The notes under the pieces were generated by a model that saw only the letters and a program-made list of their open reading frames with translations, made no database searches and was not told where the DNA came from. From Acidobacteriota bacterium (GTDB lineage: Bacteria > Acidobacteriota > Polarisedimenticolia > J045), in the NCBI GenBank assembly GCA_025456425.1, contig JALOKP010000001.1, positions 1 to 64,000 on the forward strand: a stretch of 64,000 nucleotides of DNA, given 5' to 3'. Below, one piece after another: positions 28,280 through 36,761 of the stretch; positions within the stretch are counted from its first letter, which is position 1; each line of letters opens with the position of its first letter. The position numbers and the translations under genes were made by a program.

Positions 28280-28735
28280 ATGAGGAACGGCCGCGGTTTC
28301 ACCCTGATCGAGCTCCTGATCGTCGTCGCCATCATCGGCATCATCGCCGCCATCGCGATCCCCAACCTGCTCAACGCGATCGACCGCGGCAAGCAGAAGC
28401 GGACGATGGCGGACATGCGCTCGATCGGGACGGCGGTGGAAAGCTACTCGGTTGATTTCAACTTCTATCCGGTCTACTCCGGTCCCGTCGACGGCAGCGC
28501 TGCCGGCCTGAGCATCGAGCCGGTCTACATCAAGAAGGCCCCGACGAAGGACGGCTGGAGCGGCGTCATGCAGTACGACTGCGCCGATGGCTCCGAGTAC
28601 ACCGTGCAGTCCTACGCGAAGGGCGGCGCCGACGACGGGCTCGTGGGCACGGGCGGCCCCACGCAGAGCTTCTCGGCCGACATCTTCCTCAGCAATGGCG
28701 CCTTCGTGCAGTGGCCGGAGGGCCAGCAGCGCTGA
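28280..28735 (+). CDS. Type IV/type II pseudopilin, stand-alone
   Basis: 151 residues from ATG 28280, seven bases after GGAGGT; an in-frame ATG at 28265 overlaps that ribosome site and is rejected. A short basic leader (MRNGRG) precedes FTLIELLIVVAIIGIIAAIAI, the classic prepilin-peptidase site (cleavage after the Gly) and N-terminal helix. Residues 40-60 continue the helix with DRGKQKRTMADMRSIGTAVE, and the globular part has a GspG-like disposition (YPVYSG...VYIKKAPTKDGW...YTVQSYAKGG). It is probably a major-type pseudopilin of a type II secretion system or a minor pilin. No other pilus or secretion gene is in the window. With so many secreted proteins nearby, a T2SS role is attractive but inferred. 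Confidence 0.88.
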   Translation: MRNGRGFTLIELLIVVAIIGIIAAIAIPNLLNAIDRGKQKRTMADMRSIGTAVESYSVDFNFYPVYSGPVDGSAAGLSIEPVYIKKAPTKDGWSGVMQYDCADGSEYTVQSYAKGGADDGLVGTGGPTQSFSADIFLSNGAFVQWPEGQQR

Positions 28736-29039
28736 CCTGAGCGACTGGCACGGCGATCCGGCCTCGTCGATGCCCGCTGCGTTCCGGCTCCGGGCGCGGC
28801 TCGCGGTCATCCTCGTGAGTGTCCTGCTCGCCGGGCACACGAAAGGCCTGGGCTGGGCTCCCGGCTGCGGCCCCTTGGATCCGTCCCGGGCCTGAGGCGA
28901 TACTCCTCCGACCGAGCCCGGCCCGGGCGCCGTCCCGGGTCGCAGACGGCAAGAGGGCGGTGGACAGCCGCGCAGCGGCACCAGCTCACGGCGCACCGCA
29001 GCACGGGCGTCGATCGAACAGCGATCAAGGAGCCGAAAG
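28736..29039. other. 304-base gap before the OmpA-family gene
   Basis: Noncoding in all frames as far as can be judged. A possible promoter is TTGGAT (28875-28880), an 18-base spacer and GATACT (28899-28904), which would give a ~130-base leader to the gene at 29040. Several short GC-rich palindromes (CCCGGG types) lie at 28880-28940. No small gene is supported. Confidence 0.3.
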
Positions 29040-29924
29040 ATGACCGAGCGATTCACGAGATCGGAGATCTGGCGCGTGGCGGTCCTCGGGTGCGTCCTGG
29101 CCGCGGGGATGCTTGCATCGGGCCCCGTCTTCGGCGCTTCCGCGCCGGCCGAGACGCGGGCCGTTCCGGCCGGCGAGAACGTCGAGATGAAAGGCGTGAT
29201 CGTCAGCCGTGACGGCGAGACGCTCGTGCTGCGGGATTCCACCCGTACCGACACCGTCCTTCTCCTGACCGACACCACGACCATCAAGACGAAGGCCTCG
29301 GGCGACAAGCCCGGCGAGAAGTTCGACGTCACCGCGCTCGTCCCGGGCCTGATCGTCACGGCCAAGGGCACCGGCGATGCCGAGGGCCGGCTGGTGGTCC
29401 GGGGCATCCGGTTCAAGAAGTCGGACTACAAGGCGGCGGTCACGGCCTACACGATGACGGACCCGGTTGCGGACAAGGCCGACCAGGCGCTGCGGGACAT
29501 CGCGTCGACCGACCAGCGGATCGCGGCCCTCGACGACTACGACCTGGTGAAGACCGTGACCGTGTACTTCGCCGTCAACAAGGCCGACCTGTCGCCGGAG
29601 GCCAAGGCGTCGCTCGACGAGGCCGCCGCGAGCGCGCCCGGCGCCAGGAACTACACGGTCGAGGTCCAGGGATTCACCGACTCGACGGGCGACTTCGACA
29701 AGAACCTCGAGCTGAGCCAGCGCCGCGCCAACGCCGTCGTCCAGTACCTGGCGGTGAAGCACGACATTCCGCTGCGGCGGATCGTCACGCCGATGGGCTA
29801 CGGCTCCACGAAGGCCGTCGCGGACGAAAGCACCGCCGAGGGGCGCGCCCAGAATCGCCGGGTCGAGGTCCGGGTGCTGGTCAACAAAGGGCTCGGTCAG
29901 GGGTCCGCCGGCGGGGCGAAGTAG
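29040..29924 (+). CDS. OmpA-family peptidoglycan-binding protein with DUF5666-like N-domain
   Basis: 294 residues from ATG 29040, with AGGAG just upstream. Residues 1-32 form a signal peptide. Residues ~45-130 form a small beta domain (ENVEMKGVIVSRDGETLVLRD, then TALVPGLIVTAKGTG), similar to DUF5666-type exported domains. Residues ~170-285 form an OmpA-like domain: VKTVTVYFAVNKADLSPEAK, the helix NLELSQRRANAVVQYL and the motif GYGSTKAVADESTAEGRAQN with RRVEVRVL. The OmpA fold binds diaminopimelate of peptidoglycan, so the protein links cell wall and outer membrane or matrix. The tail is Gly-rich. No neighbour on the same strand; the next gene downstream is convergent. Confidence 0.9.
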   Translation: MTERFTRSEIWRVAVLGCVLAAGMLASGPVFGASAPAETRAVPAGENVEMKGVIVSRDGETLVLRDSTRTDTVLLLTDTTTIKTKASGDKPGEKFDVTALVPGLIVTAKGTGDAEGRLVVRGIRFKKSDYKAAVTAYTMTDPVADKADQALRDIASTDQRIAALDDYDLVKTVTVYFAVNKADLSPEAKASLDEAAASAPGARNYTVEVQGFTDSTGDFDKNLELSQRRANAVVQYLAVKHDIPLRRIVTPMGYGSTKAVADESTAEGRAQNRRVEVRVLVNKGLGQGSAGGAK

Positions 29925-29982
29925 CCAGCCGGGGCGGCGCCGCCTTCGCCAGGCCAGTCCGGAGGCGGGGGCGTGGGCCGGC

Positions 29983-30011
29983 AAAAAAAAGGCGCGGCCA
30001 GTGGCCGCGCC
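29983..30011 (-). terminator. Intrinsic terminator of the 67-residue minus-strand gene
   Basis: Read on the minus strand, a perfect 10-bp stem (plus coordinates 29991-30000 and 30002-30011, single-base apex so effectively a 3-5 base loop) is followed by eight T (29983-29990 are all A on plus). It lies 25 bases after the stop at 30037 and is the only classical hairpin-plus-T-tract terminator I found. A second small CATCG-TTCG-CGATG hairpin (30015-30028) precedes it. Confidence 0.85.
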
Positions 30012-30036
30012 TCGCATCGTTCGCGATGTGGACCGG

Positions 30037-30240
30037 TTACCGACGCGCGCCCCTCTGCAGCGCCGCCCAGAGCGAATCCGACACGGCGATCTTCTGGTCG
30101 GGCGACAGGTTGCCGATGGCCTTCATGTTCGCCGGCAGGGTGGAGTCCGCCGGCAGCATCGCCAGGAGCTGGCCGATGGTGGTGAAGACGGTCGGGGCAA
30201 CGCGGTTCTCGAGTTCGGTCACCTGCAGCTTGCGGCTCAT
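30037..30240 (-). CDS. 67-residue protein with LENRVAP N-terminus
   Basis: A short minus-strand gene with an excellent ribosome site (GGAGGAGAG, eight bases before ATG) and an intrinsic terminator, so it is very likely expressed. The sequence begins MSRKLQVTELENRVAPTV, then an Ala/Leu-rich helix-like segment (IGQLLAMLPADSTLP) and NLSPDQKIAVSDSLWAALQRG. There is no signal peptide, transmembrane helix or Cys. The RKLQ.. ..LENRVAPTV start resembles the L-E-x-R-V-x-P motif seen at the N-termini of many secreted Planctomycetes proteins, but here the rest is only 50 residues. It could be a structural or regulatory peptide, or a leaderless modified peptide; without cysteines a lanthipeptide is unlikely. 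Function unknown. Confidence 0.8.
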   Translation of the reverse strand: MSRKLQVTELENRVAPTVFTTIGQLLAMLPADSTLPANMKAIGNLSPDQKIAVSDSLWAALQRGARR

Positions 30241-30643
30241 CTAGCTCTCCTCCGGCGGGGTCTCCGCCTGTCCCGGATCGGGACTCTCCTCTTTCCTGGG
30301 CATCGCCGTCCGCCACGCCCGACTGCGCGGGAACGACTTCCCAATGAGCAAGACGCGGGCCAACGCGCCGTTTCCTTGGCGTGCTGCAGAGGCCCTTTTC
30401 TGGTGGAGGTTTCCGCCTGCGGCGGCGCCGGCGTCGAACGGGCGGTCGCTGCCGCGAAGACGAACCGCGCAAGGTCGTCGACGAATCCGGCAGGGAGTGT
30501 TCACTCCCGAGACAGGCGCCCCTCCGCCCCGCGGCGAAAAGCGTGAGCCATCGGGCGTGGCCGCGGCGAGGCGTGAAACCGGGTGCCGGGGGTGTTCGGC
30601 CGGGTTCGGACGAGGGGGCGGCGCCTGCCGGGCGCCGCCCCCC
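30241..30643. other. 403-base gap with a strong hairpin at its left edge of the S8 gene
   Basis: Holds the upstream region of the 67-residue gene and the downstream region of the S8 peptidase gene. A perfect 12-bp stem, GGGGGCGGCGCC (30614-30625) with GGCGCCGCCCCC (30631-30642), sits directly after the S8 stop and is likely its transcript end. Remaining open frames are short and Arg/Pro-rich; none has a ribosome site worth noting. Confidence 0.5.
30614..30642 (-). terminator. Hairpin after the 1022-residue S8 peptidase gene
   Basis: Perfect 12-bp GC stem with a 5-base loop (TGCCG) starting two bases after the minus-strand stop. No T-tract, so a Rho-independent role is uncertain, but position and perfect pairing favour it. 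Confidence 0.5.
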
Positions 30644-33600
30644 TCAGGGGCACGCCGCCCGGCCGTGGTCGTCCGCGCTCATCCCGCAGAGCGTGCCGAC
30701 GGTCCAACCGCGGGGCCCGCTCGACGAGAAGCCCGGGTGACCCGCCGTCTCTTCGGCCGTCCAGAGCAGGTTGTACCAGACGTTCTCCTGGCCCGTGCTG
30801 TCGACCACGGTGGAGCCGCCGTTGCCGCCGTCGGCCTGCGCGCAGCCGGCGTAGCCGTCCCAGGCACCGAGCGCGTTGTAGAGCACGACCACCTTCTGCG
30901 CGCTGCAACTCGCCGCGTCGTAGGTCACGCTGAGCAGGTTCCCCGCGCTGCGCGTGAACCGGACGCTGTCCGCGACCGGCGGAGGCGGGGCTTGACCCGT
31001 CTCGCAGGTCGATCCGACGGCCGCGTCGCGAACGACGACGGTATCGACGTACCACCCGGCCGAGGCCCCGCTGCTGTCTTCGCCCTCGTGCCAGCGCAGG
31101 CGCACGGTCTGCCCCGCGAGCGCTCCCAGGTCGAGCACCACCGGCTGCGCCGAGCTGTTCGACACGCACCACGCGCGCTTGCCGGCGAGCGGGTTGCTGC
31201 AGCAGGTGCTCACCGTGCCGTTGAAGCCGTTGGCGGTGAACCACGCGTCGGGGACGACCGTCCAGGTTGCAAAGGTCGGGCCGACCGCGTACTCGAGCGT
31301 TCCGCCGTCCTTGCACGACGCCACCGTCCCCTCGAAGCGGAAGCCGTGGAAAAACGAGAGCCGGCTTCCGGCCTGCACCCCGAACGCCGGGCTCGTGAGC
31401 ACCTTGTCCCCGCGGCTGCCGGCGTCCCGCGCGTACCACGAGTGGGTCGGCGACTCGGCGTAGGTGTCGGACCAGGCCCAGTTCACCGCCCCGCTCAGCG
31501 CAGCGGCGCTCCAGCCGGGCAGGTCGAAACCACCCGCCCCCTCGAAGGTCTCGGTCAGGGTCTGGGTCGAGATCGGTCCGGACGGCGCGCCCGCCCGCTC
31601 CACGGCGTTCGGATCCTCGGAGCCGTTCGACAGGTCGACGGCCCGCACGACGTAGTAGTAGGTCGCGCCGCCGGCCAGGCCCGCGGCGTCGAGGTAGCTC
31701 GTCCCGTCGACGCCCGAGGCGATCACGTTGCCCGGCACGAGCGCCACGGGACTGGTCGTGGAGCGGTAGACCCGGTAGCGCACCGGACCCGGGCAGGCGG
31801 CGGTCGCAGCGGGCCACGCGAGCGACAGGGCGCAGGTCGACTGACCCGGGTTCGTCACCGACTCCAGCCCGGCGAAGGACGGGGCCAGCGTGCACGGGCC
31901 CGTCGCCGTGGCCTCGGCGCAGGCCGACGGCGCGGACTCGCAGCCGCCCGTCGAGTCGACTGCCGCGACCTTGTAGGAATACGTGATGCCGCCGCTGACG
32001 CCGGTGTCGGTCCAGGGCGACGCGGGCTGGCCGGAGCGGACGAGTTCGAACGCGCCGCCCGGGCAGGCGCCGGTCGAGCGGTAAACGCTGTAGGTCTCGC
32101 CAGCCGGGACGCCAGCGTCCCAGCTCACGGTAATGCTGTTGTCAGCGGGCACGGTGGCCCCGTCGATCGCGGGGGTCCCCGGAACGGTGCACAGGCACCC
32201 CGCGTTCACCGCCGAGAGGATGTTCAGTCGGCCGTTACCCCAGGTGTTGTTCGGACCGGTGGTGTAGTCCCCGCCGCAACTCTCCACCGTACCCGGCAGG
32301 TCGAGCGCGGCCGCGCTCAGCGCGATCTGGGTGTCGTCCTGCGCGTTCAGGAAGCAGGAATGAGCCGACCAGAGCAGCGCGACCGCGCCCGCTACGTGCG
32401 GGCCGGCCATGCTCGTCCCGTCCATCGTGGTGTAGGCCGAGTCGCTCGAGTTGTACGCCGAGCGCACACCCGATCCCGGGGCCACGATCTCGGGCTTCAT
32501 CGCTCCGGTACCGGTAGCGTAGCCGCGGCTGCTGAAACCCGAGATCGAATCCGAGCTGGTGGTGGAGCCGACGGTATAGGCGGAGAGGTAGAGCGCGGGC
32601 GGGTCGGTGACCGTGTTGCAGCTCGAGCCGGAGTTGCCGGCCGAGGCGACGGTCATGATCCCCGCGGCCTTCTGGTTGTCGACGGCGGCCTGCAGCGTGT
32701 CCCACGAGCAGCCTTCCGAGGTCGGGCAGCCCCAGGAGTTGTTGGTCACGTCGGGGGCCTTCGTCGGGTCCGGGTTCGTACCGTCGATTCTCGTCGGCGC
32801 CAGGAAGAACTCGAAGCACTCGAGATAGGTCGCGGGGGTGCCGACGCCGGCGTTCATGTTGCGGCAGCCGATCCACTTCGCGCCTGGCGCCATTCCGACC
32901 TGGTTCGAGCCGCCGTCGTCACCGACGACCGTGCCCATCGTGTGCGTGCCGTGGCCGTGGTCGTCGCAGGGGACCGGCGAATCGGCGCCGCAGCTGCTGC
33001 CGGTCTCGTGGATCGCGTCGTGCCAGTTGTAGTTGTGATCGGCGGCCGAGCCGTTCCAGCCGCGGTACTTGCTCTTCAGAGTGTTGTGGGTCCAGCGGAT
33101 CCCGGTGTCCTGGCCGGCGACGACGATCCCCTCGCCGCGGAAGCCGAGGTTCCAGACCGCGGGGGCCTGCACCTTGCTGATGTTCCACTCGACGGCGTCG
33201 GGCTCGCCACCGGCGGCCGGTGATCCCGGCGCGGCAGCGGGCGCGGGCCCCGCCTGCTCGTCGATCGCGCCCGGCCGGGGCAGGAGGTTCCGGATCGCGG
33301 GGTTCCCCTCGACGCGGTCCACTTCCGGCCGGCGGGCCGCCTCCACGGCGAGCGCGCGGTCGCCACCCTGGACCAGGATCGCGTTGACGATCCAGTACGG
33401 CCGGTACCGCACCCCGCGCGTGTCGAGCCAGGTGCGCACCGGGCCCTGCGCCGCGTCCGCGGCCTGGGTCAGGGCCGAGAAGACGAAGCGGCCCTTGTCC
33501 TTCTTGTCGGCCAGGGCGCGGGCCGCCGACAGGTCGGCCTGGTGCTTGAGCACGATGAAGAAGTCGGCCCGCTGGCCGTTCTCGGTCTGCTGCACGACCC

Positions 33601-33712
33601 ACCAATGAAGGTTCGGCGGGAGATCCGAGGCGGCGTCGCCGGCGGAGGACACGGGAAGGAAGGCGGCGCAGAGCAGCAGCGACAGCAGGACGGGCCGGGC
33701 GATCCGGAGCAT
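30644..33712 (-). CDS. Secreted S8 (subtilisin-like) peptidase with FN3 and anchor-J-like domains
   Basis: 1022 residues; start is ATG 33712 with a GAGGG ribosome site and a signal peptide (ends ~SSAGDA). An upstream in-frame extension to 33823 has no start signal. The propeptide (~35-140) is followed by the catalytic domain with D202 (VAGQDTG), H254 (DDHGHGTHTMG), N360 (SAGNSG) and S434 (DGTSMAGPHVAG), all intact, with the wide insert typical of larger subtilases. Then two FN3 domains (VSWDAG..., RVYRST...) and a jelly-roll like choice-of-anchor-J/MAM segment (NWAWSDTY, HSWYARDAGSRGDK) follow. The last ~110 residues form an FN3-like module with four Cys that ends GRAACP, matching the Cys-Pro end of four other secreted proteins in the window. 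Substrate unknown; probably extracellular protein degradation. Confidence 0.92.
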   Translation of the reverse strand: MLRIARPVLLSLLLCAAFLPVSSAGDAASDLPPNLHWWVVQQTENGQRADFFIVLKHQADLSAARALADKKDKGRFVFSALTQAADAAQGPVRTWLDTRGVRYRPYWIVNAILVQGGDRALAVEAARRPEVDRVEGNPAIRNLLPRPGAIDEQAGPAPAAAPGSPAAGGEPDAVEWNISKVQAPAVWNLGFRGEGIVVAGQDTGIRWTHNTLKSKYRGWNGSAADHNYNWHDAIHETGSSCGADSPVPCDDHGHGTHTMGTVVGDDGGSNQVGMAPGAKWIGCRNMNAGVGTPATYLECFEFFLAPTRIDGTNPDPTKAPDVTNNSWGCPTSEGCSWDTLQAAVDNQKAAGIMTVASAGNSGSSCNTVTDPPALYLSAYTVGSTTSSDSISGFSSRGYATGTGAMKPEIVAPGSGVRSAYNSSDSAYTTMDGTSMAGPHVAGAVALLWSAHSCFLNAQDDTQIALSAAALDLPGTVESCGGDYTTGPNNTWGNGRLNILSAVNAGCLCTVPGTPAIDGATVPADNSITVSWDAGVPAGETYSVYRSTGACPGGAFELVRSGQPASPWTDTGVSGGITYSYKVAAVDSTGGCESAPSACAEATATGPCTLAPSFAGLESVTNPGQSTCALSLAWPAATAACPGPVRYRVYRSTTSPVALVPGNVIASGVDGTSYLDAAGLAGGATYYYVVRAVDLSNGSEDPNAVERAGAPSGPISTQTLTETFEGAGGFDLPGWSAAALSGAVNWAWSDTYAESPTHSWYARDAGSRGDKVLTSPAFGVQAGSRLSFFHGFRFEGTVASCKDGGTLEYAVGPTFATWTVVPDAWFTANGFNGTVSTCCSNPLAGKRAWCVSNSSAQPVVLDLGALAGQTVRLRWHEGEDSSGASAGWYVDTVVVRDAAVGSTCETGQAPPPPVADSVRFTRSAGNLLSVTYDAASCSAQKVVVLYNALGAWDGYAGCAQADGGNGGSTVVDSTGQENVWYNLLWTAEETAGHPGFSSSGPRGWTVGTLCGMSADDHGRAACP

Positions 33713-33873
33713 GGGGGACCCTCGCGCGAGTTTCCGGAAAGGTACGCTGGAACGAACGGGAAAGTAAACGGCAGGGCCGGGTTTCACGATCCGGCCGGGC
33801 CGCAGGGCGAGGCGGTTCGGCATGGAGTCGGGGCTGGACCGCGGCTATCCTGCGCAGCAGGAGGGAACAGGCG

Positions 33874-34467
33874 ATGGCGACCACGCGTGTCGGAGGCCGG
33901 AGCGCTTCGGGCCCGAGCCACGCGGCCTTCCTGCGCGCCATCAACGTCGGCGGGAAGGGCCAGGTCGGGATGGCCGAGCTCCGGGAGGCGTTCACCGCGT
34001 CCGGTTGCCACGACGTGAGCACCTGGATCCAGAGTGGCAACGTGCTGTTCGCCGCGCCGGGCGGGTCGCTGGAGCGGGTCCGGCCGCGGATCGTGGCCGC
34101 GGTGTCGGAGCTGCTGCGGGGCGATGCCGTGATCGTCTTCCGGACCGTCGCCGAGTTGTCGGCGCTGGTGCGTCAGGACCCCTTCGCCGGCCGAGTCGAG
34201 GACGGCGATACGAAGCTCTATGTCGCGTTCCTGGCCGAGGCGCCGCGCCGCTGGCCCGCGCTCCCGCTGGCCTCCGAGAAGGACGGGCTGGAAGTACTTT
34301 CCCGGCGCGGGCTCGACCTGCTCCTGCTGAGCCGGCGGCTCCGGAGCGGCCGCTTCGGCTTTCCGAACAACTTCGTCGAGCAGACACTCGGCGTCGCCGC
34401 GACGAGCCGCAACTGGAACACCGTACGGAGGGTGGCGCCGTTGGCGGCGGGGCCCGGCGGCGGGTGA
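33874..34467 (+). CDS. DUF1697 family protein
   Basis: 197 residues. The family signature is clear: AAFLRAINVGGKGQVGMAEL, DVSTWIQSGNVLF, DTKLYVAFL and GFPNNFVEQTLGVAATSRNWNT. DUF1697 proteins are small cytoplasmic alpha/beta proteins, common in bacteria, with no established role. A GGAGG ribosome site stands before ATG 33874. No signal peptide. It lies divergent from the S8 gene and 64 bases before the YHS-domain gene on the same strand, so it may share that transcript. Confidence 0.88.
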   Translation: MATTRVGGRSASGPSHAAFLRAINVGGKGQVGMAELREAFTASGCHDVSTWIQSGNVLFAAPGGSLERVRPRIVAAVSELLRGDAVIVFRTVAELSALVRQDPFAGRVEDGDTKLYVAFLAEAPRRWPALPLASEKDGLEVLSRRGLDLLLLSRRLRSGRFGFPNNFVEQTLGVAATSRNWNTVRRVAPLAAGPGGG

Positions 34468-34531
34468 GCACGCAGGCGCGGCGACTTCGACGGCAGCGCA
34501 CCACGCTGCGCGCGGGACAGAGGGAGGACTG

Positions 34532-35635
34532 ATGCGTCCTGGACTGGCGTACCTGGCTCTCGTCGTGCTGCTCGCCTCCGCCGGCTGGTTCTCTCTTCCG
34601 GCAGCCCGGGCGGCAGAGCCGCAGCTCGTGCTCCGGGGTCTCGACCCGATCGAGCTGATCGCGGGGCGCGAGGTCCCCGGTCGGCCCGCGATCAGCTCCG
34701 TGCGGGGTGCCTACCGGTACCAGTTCGCGAGCGAAGAGAACAAGCGGCGTTTCGAGGCGGGCGGCGAACGCTACGCGGTCCAGATCGGCGGCGCCTGTGC
34801 CAAGATGGGACCGCTCTCCGGGAAGGGGAGCCCCGATCGATTCCTCGTCTTCGACGGGCGGATCTTCCTGTTCGCCTCCGACTCGTGCCGCAACGCCTTC
34901 ACCACCGAGCCGGAGAAGTACGTCGATCGCGCCGATCCGGCGCCCACCGGGACGCCCGAGCAGGCGCAACGCGCGGCCGTGCTGCTCGAGAAGGCGATCG
35001 CGGCAGTCGGGGGGCCGGAACGGCTGCGAGATCTGGCCGAGGTGCAGGAGCGGAGGAGGATCTCCGGCGAGTCGGGCGGCACGCCGTACTCCTACACCGA
35101 GACGATCCAGCTTGGTTTCCCGGAGTCGATCCGCGTGATCGACGATTTCGGCGGGTCGACGTACGGATGGGCGCTCGAGCCGGCGGGCGCCGTTCTCCTC
35201 GAGAAGGGCGAGGCAACGCCGACGGAGCCGTCGGTCACCGAGTTCGTTCGCCGCGAGTACTACCGCCAGCCCCTGGCGCTGCTCGAGGCATGGCAACGAC
35301 GTGCCGCGACCGCGTTTGCGCGCGGCCCTGCTCGCGCGAACGAGACCGCACTCGAACGCGTGACCATGCACGCCGGCGGTGCGACCACGACGCTGGGGAT
35401 CGACCCCGCGACGGGTCGGGTCGTGGAAGCGTCGTACCGGGGCCGGATCACCCGCGGAATCAGCGAGGCGGTGCTGCGCTACTCCGACTTCCGCGACGTG
35501 GACGGGATTCTCGTTCCCTTCAGGATCGATCGCTGGGCGGATGGGGCACCGCTGACCCAGCCGGGCCTCGCGATCGAGTCGGTGGAGGTGCGGTTCCGGA
35601 CGCGCGCCAAGCCTCCGGTCCCGCAGGCGCCCTGA
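34532..35635 (+). CDS. Exported YHS-domain protein with a lipoprotein-like beta C-domain
   Basis: 367 residues; ATG 34532 has GGGAGGA upstream. A signal peptide (1-27) precedes a YHS-type metal-binding domain (~35-130): GLDPIELIAGREVPG, YRYQFASEENKRRFEAG, then GGACAKMGPLSGKG and a Cys in SDSCRNAFTTEPEKY. The YHS fold usually binds copper or other metals and serves in metal handling. The second half (~140-360) is a beta-sheet domain of the type found in exported lipid or protein carriers (ERRRISGES, YTETIQLGFPESIRV, RGISEAVLRYSDFRDVDG, VPFRIDRW), similar in pattern to the LolA/LolB-like DUFs. The fusion points to a periplasmic metal-linked or lipid-linked role; that is inference. Confidence 0.65.
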   Translation: MRPGLAYLALVVLLASAGWFSLPAARAAEPQLVLRGLDPIELIAGREVPGRPAISSVRGAYRYQFASEENKRRFEAGGERYAVQIGGACAKMGPLSGKGSPDRFLVFDGRIFLFASDSCRNAFTTEPEKYVDRADPAPTGTPEQAQRAAVLLEKAIAAVGGPERLRDLAEVQERRRISGESGGTPYSYTETIQLGFPESIRVIDDFGGSTYGWALEPAGAVLLEKGEATPTEPSVTEFVRREYYRQPLALLEAWQRRAATAFARGPARANETALERVTMHAGGATTTLGIDPATGRVVEASYRGRITRGISEAVLRYSDFRDVDGILVPFRIDRWADGAPLTQPGLAIESVEVRFRTRAKPPVPQAP

Positions 35636-35696
35636 CGCTCCCGGCCGGGCCTGGCGCCCGCCACGGGGGGGCCCTCCCGGCCCCTGCGGGCGTCCC

Positions 35697-35725
35697 TTGA
35701 CATTCTGACAGTACGCACTTACACT
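35697..35725 (+). promoter_or_regulatory. Sigma70 promoter and probable TetR operator
   Basis: A consensus -35 TTGACA (35697-35702), a 17-base spacer and -10 TACACT (35720-35725) give a strong promoter. An 18-base imperfect palindrome, TGACAGTACGCACTTACA (35706-35723; 6 of 9 pairs match), overlaps spacer and -10. A TetR-family gene starts 24 bases downstream, so autorepression is likely. Confidence 0.65.
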
Positions 35726-35748
35726 ACGCGGCGATCGGGAGGCCCGCC

Positions 35749-36336
35749 GTGCCGCGTCCCAACCGTTCCGCCAAGAAGCGTGAGGAGCTGCTCCCCGTCC
35801 TGGCCGAGGCCTTCGCCGAGGTCGGCTACCGCCGGGCCACCACCGCGGAGCTGGCCCGCCGCTGCGGGGTCCAGGAGACGATCCTCTACCGTCTCTGGAA
35901 CGACAAGAAGGCGATGTTCCTGGCCGCGATCGACCACGTCTACGAGCGGTCCCTGACGATCTGGGACGGGCTGCTCGACGCGGGCGAGGGGAAGGGGACC
36001 GGGGCGGAGCGGATCCTCGCGCACGAGGCGACGCACCACGGCGAGTTCGGCCTCTACCGCGTGCTCTTCGCCGGGCTCGACGAGGTCGACGACGACGAGG
36101 TCAAGGAGCGCCTGCGGGCGACTTACCGCCGCTTTCACCGCTACATCCGCGACCGGATCTTCGAGCACCGCGCCGCCCGCGGGATCCGGGACGGCGTCGA
36201 CGCCGACGCCGCGGCCTGGGCGCTGCTGGGGCTCGGCACGATCTCGAACATCGGGCGCGAGGTGGGGCTGCTGACGGGTGCGGCGCGCCGGACGCTGCTC
36301 AGGGACATCGGACAGATTCTGCTGGAGGGACGATGA
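35749..36336 (+). CDS. TetR/AcrR-family transcriptional regulator
   Basis: 195 residues from GTG 35749, six bases after GGGAGG. The N-terminal DNA-binding domain is typical: SAKKREELLPVLAEAFAEVGYRRATTAELARRCGVQETILYRLWNDKKAMFLAAI (helix-turn-helix at ~27-48). The C-terminal ligand-binding half is all-helical (~60-190) and has the ILAHEATHHGEFGLYRVLFAGLDEVDDDEV region and a GLGTISNIG helix. It probably represses its own promoter, whose palindrome overlaps the -10, and the small membrane protein encoded by the next gene with a 4-base overlap. The inducer is unknown. Confidence 0.93.
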   Translation: MPRPNRSAKKREELLPVLAEAFAEVGYRRATTAELARRCGVQETILYRLWNDKKAMFLAAIDHVYERSLTIWDGLLDAGEGKGTGAERILAHEATHHGEFGLYRVLFAGLDEVDDDEVKERLRATYRRFHRYIRDRIFEHRAARGIRDGVDADAAAWALLGLGTISNIGREVGLLTGAARRTLLRDIGQILLEGR

Positions 36337-36623
36337 GCAAGTTCCTGTTGATGGTCGGTGCCGCGGTGCTCGCCGCGGTCGTGCTGTTCACCCTTTGGGT
36401 CCGCACGCCGCGCGGCTGGACGAAGACCTTCCTGGCGATCGCCTGGATCTCCGCGATCGCCTTCCCGGTCTGCGCCGTGCTGCACAACGCGGTGGACGCG
36501 GTCTTCCACGTCGACGAGCCGGTCTTCTTCCTGCTGGCGATCATCGGTGCGCCCGTCGGGCTCGCGGTCGGACTGCTGGGGGCGGCGATCACCGAACTTC
36601 TCGCGCGCCGCAGGCCGGCTTAG
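36333..36623 (+). CDS. Small integral membrane protein in the TetR operon
   Basis: 96 residues starting with an ATGA overlap on the TetR stop, hence translationally coupled. It shows three transmembrane helices: residues ~4-22 (FLLMVGAAVLAAVVLFTLW), ~33-52 (FLAIAWISAIAFPVCAVL) and ~62-88 (VFFLLAIIGAPVGLAVGLLG). The end is basic (RRRPA). No family recognised. Coupling to a TetR repressor suggests an envelope-stress or efflux-accessory role, possibly an inducible membrane protein; this is inference from context only. Confidence 0.75.
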   Translation: MSKFLLMVGAAVLAAVVLFTLWVRTPRGWTKTFLAIAWISAIAFPVCAVLHNAVDAVFHVDEPVFFLLAIIGAPVGLAVGLLGAAITELLARRRPA

Positions 36624-36761
36624 GGAGACGCTCCTGCGGCGACTCGGCCCGTCGCCGCAGCCCCCGGCGGGTGCTAACCTGCAGGCTCCGGGCGAGGGTG
36701 TTTGGATGCGCAGGCGCGAGGGGCGGACGAACGGTTTCCGGGCGCGCCCGGGGACTGCACC

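Noticed and set aside
30241-30504. 87-residue minus-strand frame upstream of the 67-residue gene
   Set aside because: No ribosome site, Arg-rich, and it would overlap the regulatory region of a well-supported gene.
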